A stretch of 64,000 bases of DNA from Bacteroidota bacterium. GTDB taxonomy: Bacteria; Bacteroidota; Bacteroidia; Bacteroidales; CAIWKO01. This document shows, piece after piece, positions 1 to 9,400 of this stretch (its first letter is position 1; every line of letters begins with the position of its first letter). The position numbers were made by a program, and so were the translations under genes. A model generated the notes under the pieces. The model saw nothing but the letters and a program-made list of their open reading frames with translations. It made no database searches and was not told where the DNA came from. Where the stretch lies: assembly GCA_037133915.1 (NCBI GenBank), contig JBAXND010000013.1:1-64000 (forward strand), written 5' to 3'.

Positions 1-353
1 TTTGTTGCGGTTTGCAAAATAATATTCTGTATTTTTATCGGACAATAGTGATATTTAATTAAAAAAACGCATGTTAAAATAATTTATACGTAAAATTCCG
101 CTTGAGCTCATATTACTCATAAACTGCATCTTATCATAATACAGCCCGTCTTTTCTCTTTCTTTCAAATACGTCAAATAGCCTGTATATTTCAGGATGAA
201 AGCCTGTTGATAAGACTATATCTGTAAGCCTAATTTTGGAAAATGAAAAACCGTGGAGAAGTCTGCCCATTAAAAAAGTAATTCTCCATAATATTAAAAT
301 GTAAACGAAGTGGTGAACAGGAATATTAAGAAGTACTAACAAAGAAGGATGTT
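1..353. other. Leader region upstream of the first adhesin
   Basis: No convincing gene lies here. A 95-codon reading frame on the minus strand (55-342) has no recognisable domain, and the promoter of the downstream adhesin sits inside it, so I do not call it. The informative content is the promoter module at 172-238, which leaves a leader of about 115 bases before the ATG at 354. Confidence 0.5.
172..238 (+). promoter_or_regulatory. Promoter module of adhesin 1 (GTCAAA / TTCAGG / TTG-N21-TAATTTTG)
   Basis: GTCAAATAG starts at 172, TTCAGG is at 190-195, a -33-type TTG at 207-209, and the Bacteroidetes -7 box TAATTTTG at 231-238. The TTG to -7 spacer is 21 bp, and the TTCAGG to TTG start distance is 17. 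Both distances are identical upstream of the next two adhesin genes, which argues for a shared promoter and perhaps a shared activator site. Confidence 0.72.
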
Positions 354-839
354 ATGAAGTCAGGAATTACAATACTAAGGATTGCCGCCATTATTATAAT
401 CGCCCTGGGCTTTTCAGGCGCAGCGCAAGCACAATTGTGCGGTAGTGGTTCGAGTGTCAATAAAGGCGCACTTACCCTAACAACAAGCTGGCAGAATAAC
501 GCGTCAACGGGTTCAGGCGACCGTATTTACTGGTCCTTTGCCGCAACGGCAGGAAATGTTTACAGTTTCAGCAATTGCAACGGAGTTTCAGAAGAAACTA
601 CCATTAATATACATAACTCCTCGTTAACGAACGTTGCCGCCAACGCAGGCAATGGTCCTTACTGTGCCACTTCAAATGCATCTATCGACTGGACCTGCCC
701 AACCACAGGGACTTATTATGTGCAATTGGTACATACGGTTGTGCGAAACTTAACAATAACCAAATCTTATCATATAAATATAGTGCCTGTTCTACTCCCG
801 GAACACCGGCAACTGCTGTCGGGGTTAATACCGGAATGA
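354..839 (+). CDS. T9SS adhesin 1, N-terminal fragment (frameshifted)
   Basis: This is the N-terminal part of a secreted surface protein. Residues 1-27 form a signal peptide ending in AQA. They are followed by a pre-peptidase-C-like beta domain (SWQNNASTGSGDRIYWSF, then WTCPTTGTYYVQLVH) that matches residues 27-135 of the intact paralogue starting at 6440. Similarity stops near residue 133. From base 749 the homologous protein continues in another frame, reading LNNNQILSYKYSACSTPGTP, and joins the open frame that contains 836. The distance from the conserved His codon (732) to the conserved Gln codon (761) is 29 bases here and 30 in the paralogue, so one base is missing. The last 25 or so residues are therefore out-of-frame. 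It is either a sequencing error, a phase-variable switch or a real mutation; I see no canonical slippery heptamer. Confidence 0.85.
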   Translation: MKSGITILRIAAIIIIALGFSGAAQAQLCGSGSSVNKGALTLTTSWQNNASTGSGDRIYWSFAATAGNVYSFSNCNGVSEETTINIHNSSLTNVAANAGNGPYCATSNASIDWTCPTTGTYYVQLVHTVVRNLTITKSYHINIVPVLLPEHRQLLSGLIPE

Positions 840-3800
840 CAACGGCAACGGTTTCATGGACGGCAGGTTCACCGGTTGGAAGTGCTACCGTTACCTATTA
901 TTGGGTTGTGGGAACAAGTTCGTCGGTTACTTATGGCAGCGGCATTGCCCAGGGATTCACTACAGGATTATCCGCCACCGCTACAGGATTAACCTGTGGA
1001 ACGACCTATTATTTGAGAGTGTACGCTCAATCAAGCTGCAACGGAATTTCATCGGCCTATAAAACTTCATCGGCATTTTCTACGGCATTGCCTGCAACAC
1101 CCACTGCAACGGCCACTCCTGCATCGGTAATTTGCGGTTCAACTTCACAGATAAACGCTGTTTCAGCCGGTAACATTATAAAATGGTACACCGTTTCAAC
1201 AGGTGGGACATCCATTGGAACCACTGCCAGTGGTGTAAACTTTGCCGTGACTCCGGCAGCCACCACTACCTATTACGCCGAAGCGGTTAATGGCACTTGT
1301 GTTGGCACAACACGAAAATCTGTACTAGTAACAGTAACGGTACCCACAACGCCTTCAGGATATGCAGCCAGTCCAACCACCATTCTTTGCGGGGAAAGTT
1401 CTTCATTAACTGCAACCTCTGCGGGTGCATCTATCAGATGGTACACCGTATCTACCGGGGGAACAGCTATAGGAACAATGGCCAGTGGTGGAAGCTTCTC
1501 GGTGAGCCCGTTAACAACGACAACGTACTATGCTGAGTCCTTTACCTCAGCATGTACCAATACGACCAGAAAAGGAGTAAAAGTGACTGTTTCGCAACCG
1601 GCAGCGCCAACCTACGTTACGGCCAACCCCACTTCGGTTGTTTGCGGTGGAACATCCCAGTTAAAAGCAACCTCATCGGGTGCAACCATAAAATGGTATA
1701 CGGTGGCAACCGGCGGAACATCCATAGGTTCCTCGGCCAGTGCAGCATATTTTACTGTCGCTCCTTCAACTACTACAACCTATTATGCTGAAGCCAACAG
1801 AGGTACATGTGTCTATTCCACCCGGGTTGCGGTTGTGGTAACAACCACACTTCCTCCAACGCCCTCAAGTGTAACCGCCACACCATCATCGCTTGTTTGC
1901 GGTTCAACAACACAGCTAAAAGCTACATCGACCGGCAGTACCATTGACTGGTACACTGTCTCAACCGGAGGCACTTCACTGGGATCATCGGCAAGCGCAG
2001 CCAATTTTGCTGTTTCGCCGGCATCCACTACAACGTATTATGCTCAGGCGAGCAATACAACCTGCACCAACCCAACCCGAACAGCTGTGGTAACAACGGT
2101 ATCACTTCCACCGTTACCATCGAGTCTGTCAGCCACGCCATCAACTATTGCATGTGGCGCAACATCGCAGATAAAAGCTACTTCAACAGGTTATACCATC
2201 ACCTGGTACACAGTATCAACAGGAGGAACATCGATTGGGACTTCGGCAAGTGCAGCAAATTTCACTGTTTCACCACAGACAACAACAACGTATTATGCAG
2301 AAGCAACGAATGGAACATGCAGTAATCCAACCCGCACAGCTGTAGTTGTAACAGTGACATTGCCAACAACACCAACTTCAGTTACAGCCACACCTGCTTC
2401 CGTTACATGCGGTTCATCATCGCAATTGAACGCAACCTCAGCAGGAAACACGATTAAATGGTTCACCGTTTCAAGCGGTGGAACACAAATCGGGACTTCA
2501 GCCAGCGGTGTAAATTTTTCTGTTACTCCATTAGCCACAACAACGTATTATGCGGAAGCAAACAGCAGCAGTTGTCCCAATCCAACCAGGGTAGCCGTTG
2601 TAGTAAGTATGACTCCCCCACCGGTACCTTCAAGCGCTTCAGCCACCCCGTCTTCCTTAAGCTGTGGATCAACGTCTCAGCTAAAAGCCACTTCGGCAGG
2701 AAGCACGATTAACTGGTATACCGTATCAAGCGGAGGAAGCAGTCTGGGAAGCTCTGCCAGCGGAGCCAGCTTCAGTGTGAGCCCGACCGTAACCACAACG
2801 TATTATGCTGAATCGCACAACGGCGTTTGTTATAACCCGACGCGAACAGCAGTATTAATAACAGTAGCGGCACCTGCCTTACCTTCAAATGTTACGGCTT
2901 CGCCATCATCGTTGTATTGTTCTTCTCAGGTTCAGTTGAATGCGGTTTCATCGGGAAATACTATAAAATGGTACACTGTTTCTTCAGGAGGAACATCCAT
3001 TGGAAGTACTGCAAGTGGAGTAAACTTTGCGGTAACCCCGGCTTCAACAACCACTTATTATGCTGAAGCCAATAATGGAAGCTGCCCGAACCTGAACCGG
3101 ATAAGCACAGTAGTTACAATTACACCGCCTGCGGCACCTTCAGCAGTTTCGGCAACACCTGCTTTGCTTGTATGCGGCTCATCGTCACAGCTTATTGCCA
3201 CCTCGTCGGGTAATACTATAAAGTGGTACACGGTATCTACGGGTGGAGCTGAAATAGGTACCTCATTGAGCGGCGCCGTATTTGCAGTTTCTCCTGTTTC
3301 TACAACTACTTACTGGGCAGAAGCAAATAATGGCAGCTGTGTTAACTCAACAAGAACACAGGTGGTTGTTACGGTTTCACTTCCCGCATCGCCGCTGAAT
3401 CTGCTTGCTTCACCCGATTCAGTAGTCTGCGGAGCAAGTTCATCGCTCTATGCAACGTCACCGGGCAACACGATAAAATGGTATACTGTTCCCACAGGTG
3501 GGACATCCATTGGATCTGCCGTAAGTGGTTCCGACATTTCAGTTACACCTTCATCTACTACAATCTATTATGCGGAAGCCAATAATGGCAGTTGTCCTAA
3601 TCCCACACGTCCGTCAATAACAGTAACGGTTATCCCTCCTGCCGCGCCATCGGAAATAATGGCTACACCCGATACCGCCATATGTAATTCACAGGTAACA
3701 TTAAACGCAGTTTCCGACGGAAATTCTATAAGCTGGTACACCGTTCCCACGGGCGGCACATCACTCGGAACTTCGGCAAGTGGCGGTGACTTTGATGTTT

Positions 3801-5722
3801 CACCGGCAACAACAACAACATACTATGCTGAAGCCATCACCGGTTCTTGCTCTAACTCATCCAGAACAGCTATTGTAGTTCATATAGTTCCGTTGCAGGA
3901 ACCCACATCAGCCACAGCCGACCCACCTTCCGTTTCCTGCGGACAAAGCACTGATTTGAGTGCGCTTTCTTATGGAAACAGTATTGAATGGTATAACGCA
4001 GCATCCGGTGGAAGCCCATTGGGGACATCGGCAAGCGGCGCGAGTTTTAGTGTTACACCTGCAGGCACAACAACCTATTATGCCGAAGCAGTTGGAGTTG
4101 CCTGCAACAGTGCGGGCCGCACACCCGTAGTGGTAACGGTCAATGCCCCTGCAGCGCCTTCGCATGTAACTGCAGAACCACTGAATGTTTGCGTAGGTTC
4201 TGTTGCCAATCTATCATCTACCGCGACAGGATATTCTATAAACTGGTATGATGCAGCAAGCGGTGGAAACCTGCTGGGGACCTCAGCCAGTGATTCCGTT
4301 TACACGATTACCGTTGATTCCAATACCACGGTTTATGCTGAAACAAGCTTTTCGGGAACCTGTCTGAGTAATGACAGAACACCGATTACCGTATCGGTTA
4401 TACCGAATCCCGTTGGTGGAACCGTAAGCGGTGGCGGGCAAATTTGTCCGGGAAATATGACCGAACCAATGACGCTGAGCGGATACTCCGGTAAAATTAA
4501 TAAATGGGAAATTTCAAGTGACTTTGGAAGTTCGTGGATGCCGCTGGCAGATACGAATAATGTATACGCAACGAATTTAGGTATTGGCGGAACGTATTGG
4601 TTCAGAGCCGAAGTGAGTAACGGAAACTGTCCGGTTGAGAAATCGGGATACGCTGAAGTAATTGTGCCCACAGTACAGGGCATCGCTATGGGCACTCAAA
4701 CTTCCATCAGCTGCAATATCGCCAGCCCCAACAACTGGGTAGACTTGGTGGATGCACAGAATAACCTCATCGTTTCCTTATTCGACTCAACAGGCAACAA
4801 TAATCTGGGAGCTACTATGGCCTATCTTACCATTGACCCAATGGTGAATTTCCATCCCACCACAGGCGAACCGTACCTGCAGCGACATGTTAAAGTCAAT
4901 GTATCGTCGCAGGGCGGTGCTTTTGTGAAACTGTATTTCACACAGGAGGAATTATATTCGCTGATGGCTGTGGCACCGTCTATAACTTCGGCATCAGACC
5001 TTGCAGTAACCAAAGTTTCTGATATGGAAACCTGGTCAAACCCGAAGTACTTTCAGGACCCCATTCTTACGGTAAATGATCCTTTCCCGGGAGTGTATTC
5101 ACTTCAGGTCGGGGTTAGCGAGTTTTCAGAATTTTTCATCCACGGCAAGGCTGGTCAGGGACCGTTGCCCATTGAACTCGTATCCTTTGAGGCCGGTTGC
5201 AAAAATGGCAGCGCAGTGCTCACATGGTCAACAGCCACCGAATTGAATAATCAGTATTTTACGATAGAACGCACCACCGATATGCAAAACTGGACCGAAG
5301 CAGCAAGAGTTGAAGGTGCCGGTAACAGCAACCATTTGTTAAACTATTCGGCGGTCGACGAATTCTCATCCGGCGACATGGTATATTATCGCTTAAAGCA
5401 AACCGACTATGACGGTAAGACAAGCACATCTCCCGCAATCCCGGCAAACTGCCAGGGAAGTCAGAAGCTGGAGGTAAATGCTTATCCGAATCCCTGTCGG
5501 GACGAACTCCTTATATCGTTCAGCAACGAGATATCAAAATCGGCCAATGTGATGATGTATGACGCCAGCGCCAAAGTAATCATGGCAAAAGTGCTTTCAG
5601 ATACAGAGATTGAACGAGGCGTTACTGTATTAAATGTTTCGGAAGTAATTCCGGGCATTTATACGGTTGAATTTGTTTGTGGGAAAACAAAAAAAGCAAT
5701 GACCATCGTAAAAACAAAATAA
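836..5722 (+). CDS. T9SS adhesin 1, main body with 13 Ig-like repeats (frameshifted)
   Basis: This is the continuation of the gene that begins at 354; the ATG at 836 is just the first in frame, since homology extends upstream to about 749. The order is an FN3-like domain (about residues 1-85, with YYWVVGTSSSVTYGSG), 13 Ig-like repeats of about 84 residues (to about 1190) of the CHU_C-associated type (P..P..V.A.P...CG, KWYTVSTGG, TTTYYAEA, RTAV), another Ig-like unit (GGGQICPG), a tail domain of about 160 residues without a name I know (SPNNWVDLVDAQNN to FSEFFIHGK), an FN3-like domain starting PLPIELVSFEA, and a type A T9SS sorting domain (YPNPCRDELL to the end). It is predicted to be exported by T9SS and anchored on the cell surface. 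Without the upstream fragment it has no signal peptide. The repeats are diverged, unlike those in the paralogue at 6440. Confidence 0.9.
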   Translation: MTTATVSWTAGSPVGSATVTYYWVVGTSSSVTYGSGIAQGFTTGLSATATGLTCGTTYYLRVYAQSSCNGISSAYKTSSAFSTALPATPTATATPASVICGSTSQINAVSAGNIIKWYTVSTGGTSIGTTASGVNFAVTPAATTTYYAEAVNGTCVGTTRKSVLVTVTVPTTPSGYAASPTTILCGESSSLTATSAGASIRWYTVSTGGTAIGTMASGGSFSVSPLTTTTYYAESFTSACTNTTRKGVKVTVSQPAAPTYVTANPTSVVCGGTSQLKATSSGATIKWYTVATGGTSIGSSASAAYFTVAPSTTTTYYAEANRGTCVYSTRVAVVVTTTLPPTPSSVTATPSSLVCGSTTQLKATSTGSTIDWYTVSTGGTSLGSSASAANFAVSPASTTTYYAQASNTTCTNPTRTAVVTTVSLPPLPSSLSATPSTIACGATSQIKATSTGYTITWYTVSTGGTSIGTSASAANFTVSPQTTTTYYAEATNGTCSNPTRTAVVVTVTLPTTPTSVTATPASVTCGSSSQLNATSAGNTIKWFTVSSGGTQIGTSASGVNFSVTPLATTTYYAEANSSSCPNPTRVAVVVSMTPPPVPSSASATPSSLSCGSTSQLKATSAGSTINWYTVSSGGSSLGSSASGASFSVSPTVTTTYYAESHNGVCYNPTRTAVLITVAAPALPSNVTASPSSLYCSSQVQLNAVSSGNTIKWYTVSSGGTSIGSTASGVNFAVTPASTTTYYAEANNGSCPNLNRISTVVTITPPAAPSAVSATPALLVCGSSSQLIATSSGNTIKWYTVSTGGAEIGTSLSGAVFAVSPVSTTTYWAEANNGSCVNSTRTQVVVTVSLPASPLNLLASPDSVVCGASSSLYATSPGNTIKWYTVPTGGTSIGSAVSGSDISVTPSSTTIYYAEANNGSCPNPTRPSITVTVIPPAAPSEIMATPDTAICNSQVTLNAVSDGNSISWYTVPTGGTSLGTSASGGDFDVSPATTTTYYAEAITGSCSNSSRTAIVVHIVPLQEPTSATADPPSVSCGQSTDLSALSYGNSIEWYNAASGGSPLGTSASGASFSVTPAGTTTYYAEAVGVACNSAGRTPVVVTVNAPAAPSHVTAEPLNVCVGSVANLSSTATGYSINWYDAASGGNLLGTSASDSVYTITVDSNTTVYAETSFSGTCLSNDRTPITVSVIPNPVGGTVSGGGQICPGNMTEPMTLSGYSGKINKWEISSDFGSSWMPLADTNNVYATNLGIGGTYWFRAEVSNGNCPVEKSGYAEVIVPTVQGIAMGTQTSISCNIASPNNWVDLVDAQNNLIVSLFDSTGNNNLGATMAYLTIDPMVNFHPTTGEPYLQRHVKVNVSSQGGAFVKLYFTQEELYSLMAVAPSITSASDLAVTKVSDMETWSNPKYFQDPILTVNDPFPGVYSLQVGVSEFSEFFIHGKAGQGPLPIELVSFEAGCKNGSAVLTWSTATELNNQYFTIERTTDMQNWTEAARVEGAGNSNHLLNYSAVDEFSSGDMVYYRLKQTDYDGKTSTSPAIPANCQGSQKLEVNAYPNPCRDELLISFSNEISKSANVMMYDASAKVIMAKVLSDTEIERGVTVLNVSEVIPGIYTVEFVCGKTKKAMTIVKTK
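1099..4395 (+). repeat. 13 diverged Ig-like repeats inside adhesin 1
   Basis: Thirteen in-frame units of about 250 bp each begin with a P-x-x-P-x-x-V-x-A-x-P-x-x-x-x-C-G pattern and include KWYTVSTGG-type and TTTYYAEA segments. Units differ visibly at the DNA level, so the array is older or less homogenised than the one in adhesin 2. Confidence 0.85.
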
Positions 5723-5765
5723 TTACCGGAATCAACAAGCAACATTAATAAATAAACATACAATT

Positions 5766-5897
5766 ATGATGAACCAGCAAAATGAATCACGGAAAACAAA
5801 GTTTTATTCGGGTTTCTTCCTGCCGTATTTCATGATTTTATTCATGCAACTGATAAGCGTGTTCCAGAATCATAAAAACACACAGGGGTTTAAGTAA
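5766..5897 (+). CDS. Small membrane protein, 43 aa, paralogue of the ORF at 14151
   Basis: This 44-codon frame starts 43 bases after the adhesin 1 stop and ends before the terminator at 5936, so it is probably cotranscribed with adhesin 1. The product has a basic N-terminal segment (ESRKTK, residues 7-12) and one hydrophobic helix (about residues 13-34) with the core GFFLPYFMILFM, suggesting a single-pass inner-membrane protein with a cytoplasmic N-terminus. It aligns without gaps over all 43 residues with the frame at 14151-14282: 12 identities, 8 of them in residues 16-27 (G-F-x-L-P-Y-x-x-I-x-F-M), plus His36-Lys37. Equal length, equal position after an adhesin gene and a conserved core support a real gene. 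I do not recognise the family. A second in-frame ATG at 5769 is an alternative start. Confidence 0.7.
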   Translation: MMNQQNESRKTKFYSGFFLPYFMILFMQLISVFQNHKNTQGFK

Positions 5898-5935
5898 ACG
5901 GTCGAATAGGCTTAGGTTAAATCACAATATTAATG

Positions 5936-5959
5936 GCAGCTTGATAAGAGCTGCTTTTT
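5936..5959 (+). terminator. Rho-independent terminator after adhesin 1 and its small ORF
   Basis: The stem GCAGCT (5936-5941) pairs with AGCTGC (5949-5954) around a 7-base loop and is followed directly by TTTTTG. Confidence 0.7.
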
Positions 5960-5960
5960 G

Positions 5961-5992
5961 TTGAGGTGTTGAATTGTTGAGGTGTTGAATTG
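5961..5992. repeat. 16-bp tandem duplication
   Basis: TTGAGGTGTTGAATTG occurs twice head to tail (5961-5976 and 5977-5992), with degenerate GTTGAATTG copies following. Similar GTTGAATTG text recurs in the gap before adhesin 3 (near 10900). Confidence 0.8.
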
Positions 5993-6023
5993 TCTATTTG
6001 TTGAATTGCCAAATTAGCTAATT

Positions 6024-6050
6024 GATAAAATTTCACGCGAAGGCGCAAAG
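6024..6050 (+). repeat. Dispersed intergenic repeat, copy 1
   Basis: The segment runs from GATAAAA to GGCGCAAAG. An inverted near-copy lies at 52446-52471 (GATAAAACTC, then GCGAAGACGCAAAG when read on the minus strand). Both copies are intergenic. Confidence 0.55.
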
Positions 6051-6267
6051 ACGCAAAGGTTCATTCTTTATTATTCGTTTTTAGTTCTTAGTTATTATTT
6101 CATTTTCAAATAGACTAATTAACGAATTTTCAAATTATTTTATCATCACTTTCTAATAACTGAACTTTTTTGAAATAGTGACGCCAACAAGTCTTTAATC
6201 ATTATAACCCCTGATTATCTAGTGTTTTCAGCAACATCTACCTGTATAATGCCCTGAACCTAAACAA

Positions 6268-6335
6268 GTCAAATGACCTATTCCAATTCAGGACATTCAT
6301 CTATTGAAACGAACATGTGTCCTGTCGTAGTTTTG
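6268..6335 (+). promoter_or_regulatory. Promoter module of adhesin 2
   Basis: GTCAAATGAC is at 6268-6277, TTCAGG at 6287-6292, the -33-type TTG (in CTATTGAAA) at 6304-6306, and the -7 box TAGTTTTG at 6328-6335. The TTG to -7 spacer is 21 bp and the TTCAGG to TTG start distance is 17, exactly as at adhesins 1 and 3. Confidence 0.75.
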
Positions 6336-6439
6336 ACAAAGTTAAAAGTTCATCAGAGAGGAATGAATAAAAACTGTATTCAGAATCACAAAAAAACAAG
6401 ATTGGTAAGAAAAGAAAAAGTAACATAATTGTTCGTAGT

Positions 6440-9400
6440 ATGAAAGCAACCTTTACCCACAAATTACTAATTGCCATAGTGTCTCTTTTACTGGCATTGT
6501 CTTTTGACTCATCGGCGCAGATGTGCGGGACCACAAATACGAGTATGGGTTCCCTTACCCCAACAACGAGTTGGCAAAATACTGCATCAACCGGAAAGAG
6601 TAAATGGATTTATTGGTCATTTTCGGCAATAGCCGGAAACATTTACAATTTCAGCACCTGCGGCGGTCCCAGCGAGGATACCTATTTAAGGATTTACAAT
6701 TCTTCGAACGTCCAGGTTGCTGCAGTGGACGATTATGGTCCTTACTGCTCTTCGTTGAATTCATCCATGGACTGGACCTGCCCAACCACAGGAACCTATT
6801 ATATTCATTTATGCCATTACCCCTGTGTGGTACTTACGAATAACCAGATACTGGCGTATAAATATACCTCCTGTACTACGCCCGGAACACCGGTAAGTAT
6901 TACGGGCACGGCGAGCAACATCACAACTGCAAATCTTTCGTGGGCGGCAGGCACACCCTTAGGCGGCGGCACTATTACTTATTACTGGGTAGTGGGAACA
7001 AGCAGCAGCGTTACCTACGGATCAGGTGTGGCTCAAAGCAGCACCACCGGCACAACAGCAACAGCAACGGGTTTAAGCTGCAATACTACTTACTACCTGC
7101 GTGTTTATGCACAAACAGGCTGTAACTCCACATCATCAGCCTATGGAACATCTGCGGCATTTACAACACCAAATGTTGCAACACCTTCAGCCGTAACTGC
7201 AACACCTGCAAGTGTAGTATGCGGAAGTGCAAGCTCACTGACTGCAACATCAACGGGAAATAATATCGATTGGTACACAGCTTCATCAGGAGGCACCTTG
7301 CTGAACAGTATGGCCAGCGGCGGCACTTATTCGGTAACACCGGCATCAACCACCACGTATTATGCAGAAGCAATCAACGGAACCTGCATCAATTCGACCA
7401 GAACTGCCGTTGTGGTAACAGTTACACCTCCCGCAACACCGACTTCGGTAAGTGCAACACCGGCTTCTGTTGTATGCGGTTCAACATCACAATTAAATGC
7501 GACCTCCGCCGGAAACAGTATTAAATGGTATACCGTTTCTTCGGGAGGAACTGAAATAGGTACTTCGACAAGTGCAGCTAACTTTGCCGTAACACCGGCA
7601 TCAACCACCACCTATTATGCAGAAGCATACAACAGCACCTGCACCAACTCAACAAGAACTGCGGTAGTGGTAACAGTTACACCTCCCGCAACACCGACTT
7701 CGGTATCGGCAACACCGGCTTCTGTTGTGTGCAGTTCAACATCACAATTAAATGCAACCTCCGCCGGAAACAGTATCAAATGGTACACCGTTTCTTCAGG
7801 AGGAGCTCAAATTGGCACTTCAACAAGTGGAGCCAACTATGCCGTAACACCGGCATCAACCACTACGTATTATGCAGAAGCATACAACAGCACCTGCACC
7901 AATTCAACAAGAACTGCAGTAGTGGTAACAGTTACACCTCCTGCAATACCGACATCGGTATCGGCAACACCGGCTTCTGTTGTATGCGGTTCAACATCAC
8001 AATTAAATGCAACCTCCGCCGGAAACAGTATCAAATGGTACACCGTTTCTTCGGGTGGAACTGAAATAGGCACATCGGCAAGTGCTGCCAACTTTTCCGT
8101 AACACCGGCATCAACCACTACTTATTATGCAGAAGCGTACAACAGCAGCTGCACCAACTCAAGCAGAACAGCAGTAGTGGTAACGGTAACGCCTCCCGCA
8201 ACACCGACATCGGTATCGGCAACACCGGCTTCAGTCGTATGCGGTTCAACATCACAATTAAATGCAACTTCAGCCGGAAATAATATTAAATGGTATACCG
8301 TTTCTACGGGAGGGACACAGATAGGCACTTCTTCAAGCGGTTCCGGCTTTGCGGTAACTCCTGCATCAACCACCACTTATTATGCAGAAGCATACAACAG
8401 CACTTGCACCAATTCAACAAGAACAGCAGTTGTAGTAACCGTTACACCACCTGCAACACCGGCATCGGTATCGGCAACACCGGCATCAGTCGTATGCGGT
8501 TCAACATCACAATTAAATGCAACTTCAGCCGGAAACAATATTAAATGGTACACGGTTTCTTCGGGTGGAATTGAAATAGGTGCATCGGCGAGTGGAGCTA
8601 ACTATGGCGTAACTCCTGCATCAACCACCACTTATTATGCTGAAGCATACAACAGCAGTTGCACCAACTCAACAAGGACAGCCGTTGTGGTAACCGTAAC
8701 ACCTCCGGCAGCACCGGCATCGGTATCGGCAACACCGGCTTCAGTAGTATGCGGTTCAACATCACAATTAAATGCAACTTCAGCAGGAAGCAATATTAAA
8801 TGGTATACTGTTGCGTCAGGAGGAATTGAAATAGGTACATCGGCGAGTGGAGCTAACTATGGCGTAACACCGGCATCAACCACCACTTATTATGCAGAAG
8901 CATACAACAGCAGCTGCACCAACTCAACAAGAACAGCCGTTGTGGTAACCGTTACACCTCCGGCAGCACCGGTATCGGTAACAGCAACACCTTCTGCAAT
9001 TATTTGCGGTCAAAGTGCAGATTTGAGTGCCGTTTCAACCGGAAATACAATTAACTGGTATTTATCAGCAGTTGGTGGCATTGCCATAGCTAATACCGTG
9101 AGCGGTGCAACCTTGAGTGTTGGCCCCGCTGCAACCACTACCTATTATGCAGAAGCCGCCGGTACCTGCAACAGTGCTACCCGCACAGCAGTTACCCTTA
9201 CGGTGAATGCCCCGGCAGCTCCGACACCCGTTATTGCAAGTCCGGCTTTAGTGTGTATTGGATCAGCAACCGACCTGAGTGCAACCTCCAACGGGTTTAA
9301 CATTAAATGGTACGACGCCGCCACGGAGGGCAACCTGATTGGTTCAACAGACAGCGGAGAAGCATTCAACATTACGGCAAACAGCGATACAATATTTTAT

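Larger units (their letters stand above)
5898..6439. other. Intergenic region between adhesins 1 and 2
   Basis: No gene is visible. It contains a terminator (5936-5959), a 16-bp tandem duplication (5961-5992), a dispersed repeat of the GCGCAAAGACGCAAAG kind (6024-6058), and the promoter module of adhesin 2 (6268-6335), which leaves a leader of about 104 bases. Confidence 0.6.

Noticed and set aside
55..342. 95-codon minus-strand frame before adhesin 1
   Set aside because: No domain, and it overlaps the promoter of the adjacent gene whose spacing is conserved at three loci.
730..770. Programmed -1 frameshifting in adhesin 1
   Set aside because: No X-XXY-YYZ heptamer is present at the junction, the nearest candidate (A-AAC-TTA) does not fit, and the paralogue is read in one frame.
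7186..8970. CRISPR-like regular spacing
   Set aside because: The units are 255 bp, in frame and translated as Ig-like domains; there is no short repeat/unique spacer pattern.
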